The notes under the pieces: generated by a model
What the model was told of the DNA's origin: nothing
The model's input: the letters and a program-made list of their open reading frames with translations, nothing else
Databases searched by the model: none
Translations under genes and position numbers: made by a program
Assembly: GCF_011405515.1 (NCBI RefSeq)
Contig: NZ_AP022671.1
Location: 3,224,001-3,288,000, forward strand
Direction: 5' to 3'
From: Nitrospira sp. KM1
Lineage (GTDB): Bacteria > Nitrospirota > Nitrospiria > Nitrospirales > Nitrospiraceae
Length of the DNA stretch: 64,000 bases
Part shown: positions 37,596 through 46,049 of the stretch, piece after piece
Layout of the letters: every line of letters begins with the position of its first letter
Position numbering within the stretch: the first letter of the stretch is position 1

Positions 37596-37967
37596 ATGGC
37601 TTACTCTCATCACTATCGCTGCTCTCTCGCCAGAGAATCTGAAATTGCACAAGGCCTTTTGTTCATGGACAATGAGCCGATGGCCGCTCCCACGCTTTCC
37701 AAGATACAACTTCGAGCCTCAGAGGCAGCTTGTGAGGTTTCATTTCATTATGTGATCGATCCCCCTCATTGCCAGGTCAGGCTCTACAGGACACCGATGG
37801 ATATGGATCCTCTGGTGGTCAATGGTCCTGCAGGATGGGGCACCATCGTCTTGGATGAACCGAGGACACTCTACTTCGACTTTGTGAAAAACGAGGGTAG
37901 TTTCTCGCTCTATACAGACGGCTGGCGCGAGCCGTCAGCCACGGACCCTCTCATACTCCTCCCATGA
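37596..37967 (+). CDS. stand-alone protein made of the unrecognised LYRTP module
   Basis: About 123 residues from the ATG at 37596; earlier (37521) and later (37665) starts are also possible. The last ~80 residues match the C-terminal module of the receiver-like protein at 26142: FHYVIDPPHCQVRLYRTP, DPLVVNGPAGWGTI, TLYFDFVKNEGSF, and WREP. I do not recognise the family. Its stop overlaps the next gene as ATGA, so the two are coupled. Confidence 0.6.
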   Translation: MAYSHHYRCSLARESEIAQGLLFMDNEPMAAPTLSKIQLRASEAACEVSFHYVIDPPHCQVRLYRTPMDMDPLVVNGPAGWGTIVLDEPRTLYFDFVKNEGSFSLYTDGWREPSATDPLILLP

Positions 37968-38455
37968 ACGAATGGCTGGATCTCAAACAGGATCTTCCAT
38001 TCCAATACCGTCAATGGAAAAGCGAACGCATTGGCTGGGGTATACTTGCCCTGTTCATTGCTGCAGCCCTTGGCGGACTCTTCGGGCATCATCCGCTAGC
38101 ACGCACTTCCGCTTCCAGTTCTGATGGACATCTCGTCGTCACATATGATCGTTTCGCTCGCTACGGCAGCCAGTCGGATATCTCCGTTCGCATAAAGAAT
38201 TCCGCTTTCAAAGAGGGAACGGTGCGCCTCTGGATAGATGAAAGCTACCTCAATGACTTGTATGTTCAGGTGACCAGTCCCTTCGCTCTGCCAGGCGACA
38301 GCCGAGAAGGGAGTCGAGCATTCGTCTTTAAGGCGACCGGAGAGGACGCGACGATGTCCTTCGCGCTCGAGTTTCGATCACTTGGCAGATTAAGTGGAAG
38401 GGTTCGGCTCGATGACGGAACGCCTGTCACGCTGAGCCACTTTATTTGGCCATAG
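37964..38455 (+). CDS. single-pass membrane protein with periplasmic domain
   Basis: 163 residues. One membrane helix at about 24-40 (IGWGILALFIAAALGGLFG) follows a ~20-residue cytoplasmic start; the rest is a beta-rich domain with no cysteines or catalytic motif. It resembles immunoglobulin-like folds (VRIKNSAFKEGTVRLWI, FALPGDSREG). Overlaps the LYRTP-module gene by four bases, and is followed 17 bases later by the DUF421 gene, so the three form an operon. Confidence 0.65.
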   Translation: MNEWLDLKQDLPFQYRQWKSERIGWGILALFIAAALGGLFGHHPLARTSASSSDGHLVVTYDRFARYGSQSDISVRIKNSAFKEGTVRLWIDESYLNDLYVQVTSPFALPGDSREGSRAFVFKATGEDATMSFALEFRSLGRLSGRVRLDDGTPVTLSHFIWP

Positions 38456-38472
38456 TCAACGAAAGGCTGTCC

Positions 38473-38919
38473 ATGGACTCCATCATTCGTGGTGTTACCG
38501 TCTATGTGTTCTTATTAGTAATCTTTCGCATCGCCGGGCGCCGGACCTTGGGCAACATGACCAATTTTGATTTCGTCCTCGTGTTGATTATCAGCGAGGC
38601 TGCTCAAAATGCCATGACCGGCGATGATTTCTCCGTAATCAACGGCATGCTCGTGATCTCCACGCTTGTCGGACTCAATATTCTCCTGTCCTACATGAAG
38701 CTCCGCCTCCCTCGGCTGGAACGCGTGATTGAAGGCATGCCTCTGATACTGGTGAAGGACAGCCGACCGCAGAGAGAGCTGATGAAGAAAGCGCGCGTGG
38801 ACGAAGAGGATATCTTGTCATCCGCACGGGAGAACTATGGCCTCGGCACGATGGAACAGATCCGCTATGCCATTCTTGAAACCAATGGCAGCATTTCGAT
38901 TATTCCGAAGGCGGGATGA
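38473..38919 (+). CDS. DUF421/YetF-family membrane protein
   Basis: 148 residues from the ATG at 38473, preceded by GAAAGG. Three membrane helices (about 5-22, 40-58, 63-80) and then the conserved cytoplasmic YetF domain (MPLILVKDSRPQRELMKKARVDEEDI, YAILETNGSISII). The family is linked to envelope stress and spore or surface functions, but its activity is unknown. Alternative TTG start at 38446 has no ribosome site. Confidence 0.8.
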   Translation: MDSIIRGVTVYVFLLVIFRIAGRRTLGNMTNFDFVLVLIISEAAQNAMTGDDFSVINGMLVISTLVGLNILLSYMKLRLPRLERVIEGMPLILVKDSRPQRELMKKARVDEEDILSSARENYGLGTMEQIRYAILETNGSISIIPKAG

Positions 38920-38931
38920 TGGGCAAGGTCG

Positions 38932-39250
38932 TAGGTGGCTGTTGAAAAACTGTTTTGGACCACGGAAAACACAGAGCCGGGCATGATCGCTGATCGAGTC
39001 GGAAGAACTCACAGGATGTTCAAAAAGGCCTTCCGGCAAGGCCGCAGCGAGGTCCGCGACGCGAAGAATAATGAGCGTCACGGTTGCGGACGGGCGCGAG
39101 TCGGTGAGCGCCCAGTGTCTTGGAGGCGAATCGTATCCTTTCTCACCCGCCCGCCCACTGACTGTGGGAACAGTCATTTTCCCTGGCCGTACGCTGAGCC
39201 TCTGAGCGATGCGAGAACGCAGCCGGAGGACTTTTTCAACATCCTGCTAG
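38932..39250 (+). repeat. repeat element with inverted termini, copy 1
   Basis: Bounded by TGGCTGTTGAAAAA on the left and TTTTTCAACATCCTGCTAG on the right, which are inverted copies of each other. The inside includes blocks also present, in reverse, in the element at 42598-43258 (for example the ACGCGAAGAATAATGAGCG stretch). No transposase is encoded. This is a non-autonomous mobile or repetitive element of the type that multiplies in such genomes. Confidence 0.7.
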
Positions 39251-39522
39251 GTGGCTTCGCGCTATGCGCAGTCTGTCTCTTGCCGGCTGGGTGCGTAAGC
39301 CCGCAACAGCTGGACGATGACCGCCTTGCCGCTCGGATCGATGAGGCATTCCTCAGAACGGACGAGCTCAATCTCAGCCGGTTGGAAGTCAATGTCGAGG
39401 GAGACGTGATCTATCTGAGCGGCATGTCGGATGATCATGAAAGTAAATCCCATGCTGAAACCATCACCCGATCCCTTGCCGAAGGCAAACGAGTGGTAAA
39501 CAAAATTGAAGTGGATTTTTAG
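38935..39522 (+). CDS. BON-domain lipoprotein, N-terminus supplied by repeat element
   Basis: The last ~75 residues are a BON domain (LAARIDEAFLRTDELNLSRLEVNVEGDVIYLSG). Before it is a hydrophobic stretch and lipobox (GFALCAVCLLPAGC). No start codon lies between the edge of the repeat element (39250) and the domain, so the open frame begins inside the repeat at 38935. Probably the native start was lost when the element inserted. BON proteins bind phospholipids and protect the envelope. Whether this form is made is uncertain. Confidence 0.5.
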   Translation: MAVEKLFWTTENTEPGMIADRVGRTHRMFKKAFRQGRSEVRDAKNNERHGCGRARVGERPVSWRRIVSFLTRPPTDCGNSHFPWPYAEPLSDARTQPEDFFNILLGGFALCAVCLLPAGCVSPQQLDDDRLAARIDEAFLRTDELNLSRLEVNVEGDVIYLSGMSDDHESKSHAETITRSLAEGKRVVNKIEVDF

Positions 39523-40732
39523 ATACTGTTCACCAGGGTCGTTCCCGCCCGGCTCTGGAAATGCGATTGCTTGTCTATCATCGCGCCACGTTTCATGGCT
39601 GATCGGGCGGATCCTCGTCGTATCTCTCTCCACATGGTTGATGGCGTTCCAACACGGGCAAGCTGCCGATGTATGGCAGTACGGGGGATTTCTGGATCTT
39701 GCGTACGAGTTGAACTACAACTTCCCGGAAAATCATCAATGGAGAAGCAAGGAAACCAGTCCCCGTACCAATGAGCTGGCTCCGAATATGGGACTAGCCT
39801 ATCTGCGGAAAGACCCCGCGCGCGAGTCGCGTTGGGGCATGGAGCTCGCCTTTCAAGGCGGGTACGACACCGACGCGCTCGTGCCGCAGCCGAATGCGAG
39901 TGGGGTAAAACCGATCGAAGGGGCTGATACGCTCAGATATCTGGCGCGGGCCAACGTGAGTTACCTTGCTCCTGTCGGACACGGGCTGACGATTTCAGCC
40001 GGCCTGATCAAAGGCATGAAGACCTATGAAGAGTTTTATGCGAAATACAATATCAATTACACCCGCGCCTATCTCACCGACTACAACCCCAACTTTATGA
40101 TCGGCGTGGGTGCGTCGTCTGAAATCACAAAATCCTTCGAATTGGGCCTGTACATCGTCAATGAATATCAGCATCTCTCGCATGCCAATGACTTGCCTAG
40201 TTATGTGGCGAAGATGGAGTGGCGCGCCGGAGATCATGTCACGCTGTATCAGAATCTTTACTATGGGCCCGATCAGCGAGATACCTCACTCAGGTTTTGG
40301 CGAATTTTTTCAGATTCAACCGTGGAGTGGCGGACTCCTGAGTGGAAGATCGCCCTGTCCTATGATGTTGGCAGCGAGGAGATGAGCGACGCGCCGACGA
40401 ACGCCCGGGCGGCATGGATGGGCGCTGCGCTCTTCACGCAGCGGCATCTCGCAGGACCCTGGAGCGTCGGAATCCGGCCGGAGTTTTATTGGGACCCACA
40501 AGGTAGGATGACTGAACGAGATCAGTTGCTCTGGGCCAATTCGACGACGCTTGAGTACAAGCGGCATTTCGGGCAACAACTCGCCATTGTCCGTTTCGAG
40601 TACCGCTATGACCACTCGAGCGGGGCGCAAGGCGGATTCTTTCATCATGGCTCCGCGCTCGGAGTACCCAAAATCGTGCCAAGCCAGCACCTCACCATTC
40701 TGGGGCTGGTACTGGCGTTTGATTCGGCATAG
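39506..40732 (+). CDS. outer-membrane beta-barrel protein, porin-like
   Basis: 408 residues, with a TTG at the frame start; the signal peptide region is GRILVVSLSTWLMAFQHGQA, ending before ADVWQYGGFL. The mature part has the alternating pattern of membrane beta strands with aromatic girdles (YGGFLDLAYELNYNF, ANSTTLEYKRHF, IVRFEYRYDHS) and a terminal strand LTILGLVLAFDSA without the usual final Phe. The family is that of putative outer-membrane porins with ~16 strands, substrate unknown. The true start is uncertain because no ATG lies close to the signal peptide. Confidence 0.7.
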   Translation: MKWIFRYCSPGSFPPGSGNAIACLSSRHVSWLIGRILVVSLSTWLMAFQHGQAADVWQYGGFLDLAYELNYNFPENHQWRSKETSPRTNELAPNMGLAYLRKDPARESRWGMELAFQGGYDTDALVPQPNASGVKPIEGADTLRYLARANVSYLAPVGHGLTISAGLIKGMKTYEEFYAKYNINYTRAYLTDYNPNFMIGVGASSEITKSFELGLYIVNEYQHLSHANDLPSYVAKMEWRAGDHVTLYQNLYYGPDQRDTSLRFWRIFSDSTVEWRTPEWKIALSYDVGSEEMSDAPTNARAAWMGAALFTQRHLAGPWSVGIRPEFYWDPQGRMTERDQLLWANSTTLEYKRHFGQQLAIVRFEYRYDHSSGAQGGFFHHGSALGVPKIVPSQHLTILGLVLAFDSA

Positions 40733-40829
40733 CGGTTGAGGCGTGAAAAGGCTTGGTCGGAGGGATCCGCCTTTCCCGAAGCAGCGTGAAAGTTCTTCAA
40801 TATCTGGGTGTGGGGGCGATGATTCTCTT

Positions 40830-40858
40830 GACAGAACGTCCCGGTCAGACAGATTGTC
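40830..40858. promoter_or_regulatory. paired palindrome upstream of PRC-barrel gene
   Basis: GACAGAACGTC (40830-40840) and GACAGATTGTC (40848-40858), 18-base pitch, about 136 bases before the PRC-barrel start. Same arrangement as at 27555, 30579, 46496 and 49057. Confidence 0.6.
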
Positions 40859-40993
40859 CATAAGGAATTGATCCTTCGCATCGAAATCCAACTAATCTGC
40901 CGCTCACTCTTCGGCCTTCTCCTTGCACAAGACCGTTTTAACTACATCGTCAGTCATTTCGTGGGAACACACTTTTAGAACGAGGGAGGGGTT

Positions 40994-41614
40994 ATGAAAA
41001 GCAGAACTTGTGTCTTGAGTGCCGTGGGCGCGTTCATGTTGATGGCGTGGCCGCTGCAACCGGCAGTGGTCGGAGCGGATTCATCAGCCGATCAGCGTGA
41101 GCAACAACGGGGAAAGACGTCCCCGGGGTCGACGAACATTACGAACTCGGCGGGGGATACCGGGGTCCCGAGCAAATATACCGTGTTGCCCGTGGCCCGC
41201 GGCAAGAAGGTGGAGGTCGAGAGCTCGCTGGTGGGCGACAAAGTCGTGGGCCAGAAGGGGGAAGAACTGGGACAGCTGAAGAGCGTGATCATGGATTCTG
41301 AAACAAAACGCATTGAATATGCGATGATCGAGATCGGCCACAGCGGCCAGTATCAGGCGTTTCCCTGGAGCAATTTTAAAGTGGACAAGGAGAAGGGCCA
41401 GGTTCAGCTGAATATACCCAAGGAGCAACTGAATCCCAGCGTGGCCGCCGCCGACACGTCGCCGGATGTGAAGAAAGTATTCGAGGATGAACTCAAGAAC
41501 ATCCGTGAACGCGAGTCGCAAATGGATCGTAGAGGTAGTGGGGTGACCGGTGACGATCCGACCGCAGGCGGCTTTCCCGCTGGCTCAGACATGCCAGGCC
41601 AAGGCGCCAAATGA
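40994..41614 (+). CDS. secreted PRC-barrel domain protein
   Basis: 206 residues. A signal peptide (RTCVLSAVGAFMLMAWPLQP ... VGA) is followed by a PRC-barrel-like beta domain: VESSLVGDKVVGQKGEELGQLKSVIMDSETKRIEYAMIEIG. PRC barrels serve as small binding modules, for example in photosynthetic reaction centres and RNA-processing proteins. The C-terminus is polar. GAGGGAGGGG precedes the ATG. A paired palindrome lies upstream. Confidence 0.75.
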   Translation: MKSRTCVLSAVGAFMLMAWPLQPAVVGADSSADQREQQRGKTSPGSTNITNSAGDTGVPSKYTVLPVARGKKVEVESSLVGDKVVGQKGEELGQLKSVIMDSETKRIEYAMIEIGHSGQYQAFPWSNFKVDKEKGQVQLNIPKEQLNPSVAAADTSPDVKKVFEDELKNIRERESQMDRRGSGVTGDDPTAGGFPAGSDMPGQGAK

Positions 41615-41849
41615 CATTTTAAAGTTAGAGGACCAAGTGGGGGCTTGGACCTAGCAGTGCGAAGGCCAAAAGACTTCCCTAGTTGAAAAAATTTAACACA
41701 TCACCGTATCGACCGGAGGCTGTACCAAACTGTAGCGGCCTCCGGCGACAAACTGTAGCCGGCCTAGCAGGCAAACGCCTATAGAACGTAAGCGCTTGCT
41801 TTTGTCGGTTCTCTTTTCAGTTGTCTTTCTACCGAGTCCCACTCAATGA

Positions 41850-42227
41850 CTATCCAGCTGACTTTGGTTTTGGATCAACTGGTCTCAGCGGATCGACATC
41901 TCGAATCGAATTGAAGGTGCCGTACTCATTGGCGATTCGGCGAAGATTTAATGGGTCTTCTTCCCAACGCTGCCCGTCGATCACAAACTTATACTGATAG
42001 GCCCCTGGTTCGAGTCGCAGGGTAATCTTCCACAATCCGCCAGCGTCGGTTTTGAGAGAGTGAGCTTCCGGATCCCATTGATTAAAATTCCCGGCGACGG
42101 TGACAGTGGTCGCCGACGGGCCGAAGTATTCAAATGTCACCGGCTGTTTGGTCGAGCGCCGAGGCGAAGTACGAGATGCTGACGGTTTCTTGGACCCAGA
42201 AGATTTCTTGATGGCTGGTTTTTTCAT
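41850..42227 (-). CDS. glycogen-binding CBM48 domain protein
   Basis: 125 residues: a basic Lys/Ser-rich leader of ~27 residues, then VTFEYFGPSATTVTVAGNFNQWD and GLWKITLRLEPGAYQYKFVIDG, the AMPK-beta/isoamylase-type CBM48 fold that binds glycogen or other glucans. No catalytic domain follows. The basic leader might bind a membrane or nucleic acid. AAAGGA precedes the ATG. Confidence 0.8.
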   Translation of the reverse strand: MKKPAIKKSSGSKKPSASRTSPRRSTKQPVTFEYFGPSATTVTVAGNFNQWDPEAHSLKTDAGGLWKITLRLEPGAYQYKFVIDGQRWEEDPLNLRRIANEYGTFNSIRDVDPLRPVDPKPKSAG

Positions 42228-42597
42228 TTATCCTTTCTCCATTTGGAGTCAATGACTGACAGATGCAACTGCTGGATGCAGTATCAGTTCCGTACTGAGG
42301 CTTAATCAAGCCACGCTTCAGATAACCAACGAGGTACCTTTCCTCCCTGAGAGCAGATCAGACAGAACCCGAGGCGTTAGCCTACGGATCTGCAATCCAC
42401 ACATACCTGCTCACGATCAGCACCCTCCCTTTCTAACCGGCGAAATTACTCACTGCATTTTTCAGGGTATCATGCCTTAGGTAGCCCGGAAGTTCCTCTT
42501 TGACGAACAAGCGTTAATCAATCAATTGGCAGGGGGCCGCGGTGGGCTCGGCACCGGATTTGGTGGCCTTCATTTCCACCGGATCCATCTCTCGGGC

Positions 42598-43258
42598 CTA
42601 GCAGGATGTTGAAAAAGTCGCTCATGTCACCCACCCGCCCGGACGTGCCAAGACACGTCTTCACCAGGCTGCGTTCTCGCGGGACACTGCCGCCTCACTA
42701 TCTCGGCGGCGTTCACAGGCGTGCCGTGCCTTATTCGGCACGGCGTGAACCTCAGAGGCTCAGCGTACGGCACGGGTACGAGCGGCTTGGCCGCTCGGGG
42801 CGACGGGTGAGACCCGGGAAGACGACTGTTCCCACAGTCGGTGGGTGGGCGGGTGAGACCCGGGAAGACGACTGTTCCCGCAGTCGGTGGGCGGGCGGGT
42901 GAGACCTGGGAAAACGACTGTCCCCGCAGTCGGTGGGCGGGCGGGTGAGACCTGGGAAAACGACTGTCCCCGCAGTCGGTGGGCGGGCGGGTGAGAATGG
43001 ATACGCTTCGCCTCAAGACACTGGGCGCTCATTATTCTTCGCGCCGCGGACCTCGCTGCGGCCTTGCCTGCGGAGCGGCGCGTTGCGGGATGACGATTGC
43101 AAAGCAATCGGTGGGTGGGAGGGTGGAAATGGAATCGCCAGGGCTGGATGGGTGAGACATGGCCTTTTTAAACATCATGTGAGCTCTTCCGACCCGATCA
43201 GCGATCATACCGGCTCTGTGTTTTCCGGGGTCCAAACAGTTTTTCAACAGCCTGCTAG
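42598..43258 (-). repeat. repeat element with inverted termini, copy 2
   Basis: Bounded by CTAGCAGGATGTTGAAAAA at 42598 and TTTTTCAACAGCCTGCTAG ending at 43258. Longer than the copy at 38932 because it contains four tandem 46-base units and extra material. It lies in opposite orientation to that copy. No coding sequence of its own is convincing. Confidence 0.7.
42807..42990. repeat. four tandem 46-base repeats
   Basis: Units begin at 42807, 42853, 42899 and 42945, exactly 46 bases apart, with a partial fifth at 42991. Each includes a small hairpin (in the last two units CGACTG TCCCCG CAGTCG) and the GC-rich run GGTGGGCGGGCGGGTGAGA. The last two copies are identical over the full unit. Confidence 0.85.
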
Positions 43259-43854
43259 AGGCCTTGCGGCTCTTCATCTGCAAGCAACTTACTCCGACCA
43301 ACCTGTTTGAATTCCTGTTTTTCAAGCTGTCGGCTCAGGCGCCACTTCATTGAGCAAGGCACTATCCCAAGCACTCTGACTGCCATGCCGCGACACTATC
43401 GAGGGTTTGTAAATGCCATCTCACTGTGTGGCGACAGGACGATCGATGACCTGAGAGACGAAGCATCGTGTTGGTAGAGCAACACGTAACTTGCCTGATT
43501 TGCTGGATGTCGGTCATCGCATCGCATGGACCAATGCGAAAAGCCCCCGGAACTGAAAAGGTATGAATTCTGCAGTCAATACCGGTATCAAATCTATGGG
43601 TTGAGGCGTCATGACGGTGCTCGTTGCAACATCATCCTCCTTCAATGTTTTGCCTCTACACTTTTGTGCCTGCCGAATGATTCTATCCTCAGGGTCTGCA
43701 TTCTCATGTTGTGATTGCTGATTCCCTATTTCTTCCGGGTGTAGCAGCTCCGCGCCCTCTCGGGTTCTTAATGCAACTTCGCTGTAACAGCGGGGAGCAT
43801 CAGGCTGTAACACGGGATCGTTACAATATGCGCGTCGAGAATGAGGAGGACCAT
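43259..43854. other. intergenic with inverted repeats
   Basis: No supported gene. CGCTGTAACAGCG (43780-43792) is a perfect palindrome and TGTAAC-N8-GTTACA (43806-43825) is an inverted repeat, both shortly before the small gene at 43855. They could bind a Crp- or TetR-type regulator; neither is identical to the operator at 33469. Confidence 0.35.
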
Positions 43855-44028
43855 ATGAGACAACATGACACATGGGAAGATGAAGTGGCGTATCGGCGCA
43901 CATTGTTTCAAGCGGCGTTGTTAGGAGATCAGCAGGCGCAACTGGAACTGGAGCGGGAGTTTCATGCCCGGATTTCGAACGGATTGGCGGATGAGTCAAA
44001 GAAGAGGGAGGCGACCCCTCATGCATGA
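43855..44028 (+). CDS. 57-residue hypothetical protein
   Basis: ATG at 43855 with AGGAGG six bases upstream, a strong start. Sequence begins MRQHDTWEDEVAYRRTLFQ and continues AALLGDQQAQLELEREFHARI; wholly helical and charged. No domain recognised. Confidence 0.6.
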   Translation: MRQHDTWEDEVAYRRTLFQAALLGDQQAQLELEREFHARISNGLADESKKREATPHA

Positions 44029-44193
44029 CTACCGACCCATGCTCTTGATCGAGCGCACCGCAAAGTCCATTGAGTCCGATCATTGGCCCTGCGGCGTGCG
44101 CGGCGAAAGGCTGCGTTTATGAATTGGACCGGAAAAGCCGAAAAAGTCTCACTGATTCAGAGCGGGAAAGTCCTCCATTCGGAGGAATTGCTC

Positions 44194-44601
44194 ATGACGA
44201 GACGAGTCTCAGCCATCAAAGGCAAGACGCGACAATCGCAACCGCGCCTCGTCGTTCTGAGTGCAGTGATCACGTGGGCCGTCGTAGGGCCGATGCAGGC
44301 GACCGTAAGCCAATCGTTCGATACACGGCAGGATTCGATTGTTCAGGTGGAGGCGTCTCTCGAGCGCGCTGCGATCAACAAGCACAAAGTCTCAACCCAA
44401 CGTGATGTGCATGACATCACGTTCTTGCTGGAACAATCATGGAAATCTGCAGTGAAAGCGGATCTTGCAGCACGGAAGCTCTATGCCAAGGAAGCCCTGA
44501 CTCTCTTGCAACGTTCGGCCGCCCATGGAGACTTTGATTTAGGGAAAGCGGATCCAGTTCTGATCCTGATCCGGCGCCTGCTGTCCGATCAAGCAATCTA
44601 A
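44194..44601 (+). CDS. secreted hypothetical protein
   Basis: 135 residues from the ATG at 44194 with GGAGG eight bases upstream. A signal-peptide-like segment (LVVLSAVITWAVVGPMQATV) is followed by a helical region (VEASLERAAINKH, DITFLLEQSWKSAVKADLAARK, EALTLLQRSAA). No family recognised. A longer upstream frame (to 44083) lacks a better ribosome site. Confidence 0.5.
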   Translation: MTRRVSAIKGKTRQSQPRLVVLSAVITWAVVGPMQATVSQSFDTRQDSIVQVEASLERAAINKHKVSTQRDVHDITFLLEQSWKSAVKADLAARKLYAKEALTLLQRSAAHGDFDLGKADPVLILIRRLLSDQAI

Positions 44602-44656
44602 TGCAGAGGTGCAAGCATCATGGTCGTGACGGAGAATAACAGACCGGGGAGGTCTT

Positions 44657-45037
44657 ATGATCCGGGTGGTCGTCATTGACGATTTTGCTGCCATGCGCAA
44701 CGCGCTAATTGAGGTCGTCCGCGCCCACCCAGCGTTGGAGCTGGTCGGTGCGGGTATGAATGGCGAAGACGCCGTCCACCTGGCCGACGTACGACATCCC
44801 GATGTCATTCTGATGGATGTGTCGACCGACACCTGTGATGGCATTGAGGCCACGCGCCACGTGAAGCGGCGGCATCCTGAGATTGCCGTGATCGGAATGG
44901 CCGCGCAGCCGTCCGAAGAGGCGATCTTTGCGATGCGATCGGTGGGTGCGAGTGATATTCTCGCCAAGGGCATACCCACGAAACAATTGTATTCGCGAAT
45001 TCTGGGAATGTATGAGATACGACAGGCGGTGTCGTAG
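44657..45037 (+). CDS. stand-alone receiver domain protein, CheY-like
   Basis: 126 residues with a complete receiver domain: VVVIDDFAAMR (acidic pair) and ILMDVSTDTCDG, where Asp is the phosphorylation site; the usual Met-Pro after it is replaced by STDTC. No output domain is present. It resembles the receiver domain of NarL-type regulators, so it may have lost an HTH or act as a phosphate sink. GGGGAGG precedes the ATG. The receiver at 46951 is a close relative. Confidence 0.75.
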   Translation: MIRVVVIDDFAAMRNALIEVVRAHPALELVGAGMNGEDAVHLADVRHPDVILMDVSTDTCDGIEATRHVKRRHPEIAVIGMAAQPSEEAIFAMRSVGASDILAKGIPTKQLYSRILGMYEIRQAVS

Positions 45038-45042
45038 CAGGC

Positions 45043-45501
45043 TCAGCGTCGTACGATTTCTAAGATCGTTCTGATCCGCTGTTCAGTCAGCGTTTCATCT
45101 GCTTTCAGATATCCCTCGAAGTCTCCTCGTATCACTTTCAAGGCATACCGTTCGGTTTCGATTTCTCTCGATGTCCGAACACCTAACCGACGGAGCACGG
45201 GCACAGGGGGACACCACCCTTGTATCGCATGTTGCAGGAGAAAGCCGGCTACCACGGCAGGAATGACAAATAAGCGACGATCGAACAAAGCCCCTAGGCC
45301 TAATCCGAATAGGGAAATGCAGGCGGCATTTGTTTCCAGCGCGCGTTCGATATCCCATTCCTCATCAAGTTCCTTCAAGCGGATATCGATCTCATCTCGT
45401 TGCACGACCGAGGCGATATCACGGACCATATCCTGCTCAATCTGCTCGATAATCGCCTCGTTCGTGTTTCCCTCAACGCGTTCAGTGGTGGCTGGTATCA
45501 T
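45043..45501 (-). CDS. DUF2892 membrane protein
   Basis: 152 residues. An N-terminal helical region (EAIIEQIEQDMVRDIASVVQRDEIDIRL) precedes two hydrophobic segments and the DUF2892/YgaP-like pattern LETNAACISLFGLGLGAL then GWCPPVPVLRRLGVRTSREIE. In other proteins this membrane domain is joined to a rhodanese. The long N-terminal part is specific to this protein. A deletion relic of the gene lies at 34232. Confidence 0.65.
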   Translation of the reverse strand: MIPATTERVEGNTNEAIIEQIEQDMVRDIASVVQRDEIDIRLKELDEEWDIERALETNAACISLFGLGLGALFDRRLFVIPAVVAGFLLQHAIQGWCPPVPVLRRLGVRTSREIETERYALKVIRGDFEGYLKADETLTEQRIRTILEIVRR

Positions 45502-45693
45502 GGCTCATTCTCCTGTGTGGTGGTCTCTATTGGGATTAAACAGGCTCGGCATGGCCAAAGAGCCTATCACAACGGAGGATGTGTCATGACCCGGATGGCG
45601 AACAATAACCGCAACATAGTCACCTTTTCTCCCTCCACCTCTTGTTATTTCAAAAAGGTTTGCTCTCATGTGCCGAGGAGACGTGAAGAGCGT

Positions 45694-45903
45694 TCAGTGG
45701 AACACCCCTCCATAATCAACAGACCTAATCGTTCCACCATGATCCACGGACCCAACGGCTGGCGTGTGCGGTCCTTTGCAACCGGGATGATCACAGGGGC
45801 ATCGCGTGATTGTCTTGGCTGCTCGCTCGCACCTACCACTGCAAAATCGCTTGCCTTTCACATGACATGAACATGAATTATGCGCACACTTCTGGTGTGT
45901 CAT
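45694..45903 (-). CDS. bacterial metallothionein, SmtA/BmtA-like
   Basis: 69 residues with nine cysteines and several His: KCAHNSCSCHVKGKRFCSGRCE then CPCDHPGCKG. This is the Cys-rich pattern of cyanobacterial-type metallothioneins (CxxxxCxC ... CSxxC ... CxCxHxxC), which bind Zn, Cd or Cu and have one zinc-finger-like and one cluster site. GGAGG precedes the ATG at 45903. The C-terminal ~20 residues are not Cys-rich and may be a species-specific tail. Confidence 0.85.
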   Translation of the reverse strand: MTHQKCAHNSCSCHVKGKRFCSGRCERAAKTITRCPCDHPGCKGPHTPAVGSVDHGGTIRSVDYGGVFH

Positions 45904-45944
45904 GGCCCCTCCGAGGTTAGACGTTCAGTATGGGATGCAGTTGG

Positions 45945-45995
45945 GGCTTGCGCAATGAGAAAGGAAGTGATGTAACGAATGCAGAACAACGTGGT
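45945..45995 (+). repeat. short copy of the 48350-48400 sequence
   Basis: GGAAGTGATG-AAC-AATGCAGAACAACGTGGTCAAC matches the 5' part of the gene at 48316 over about 50 bases with a few changes. No open frame is kept. A further trace of duplication in this region. Confidence 0.5.
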
Positions 45996-46049
45996 CAACA
46001 ACACTTTTGTCGTTTCTTCGGTTCTCGCTCAGCAGATCATACGGCAAGC

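Noticed and set aside
42807-42990. CRISPR array
   Set aside because: The units are contiguous 46-base tandem repeats without variable spacers and lie inside a repeat element; no cas gene is near.
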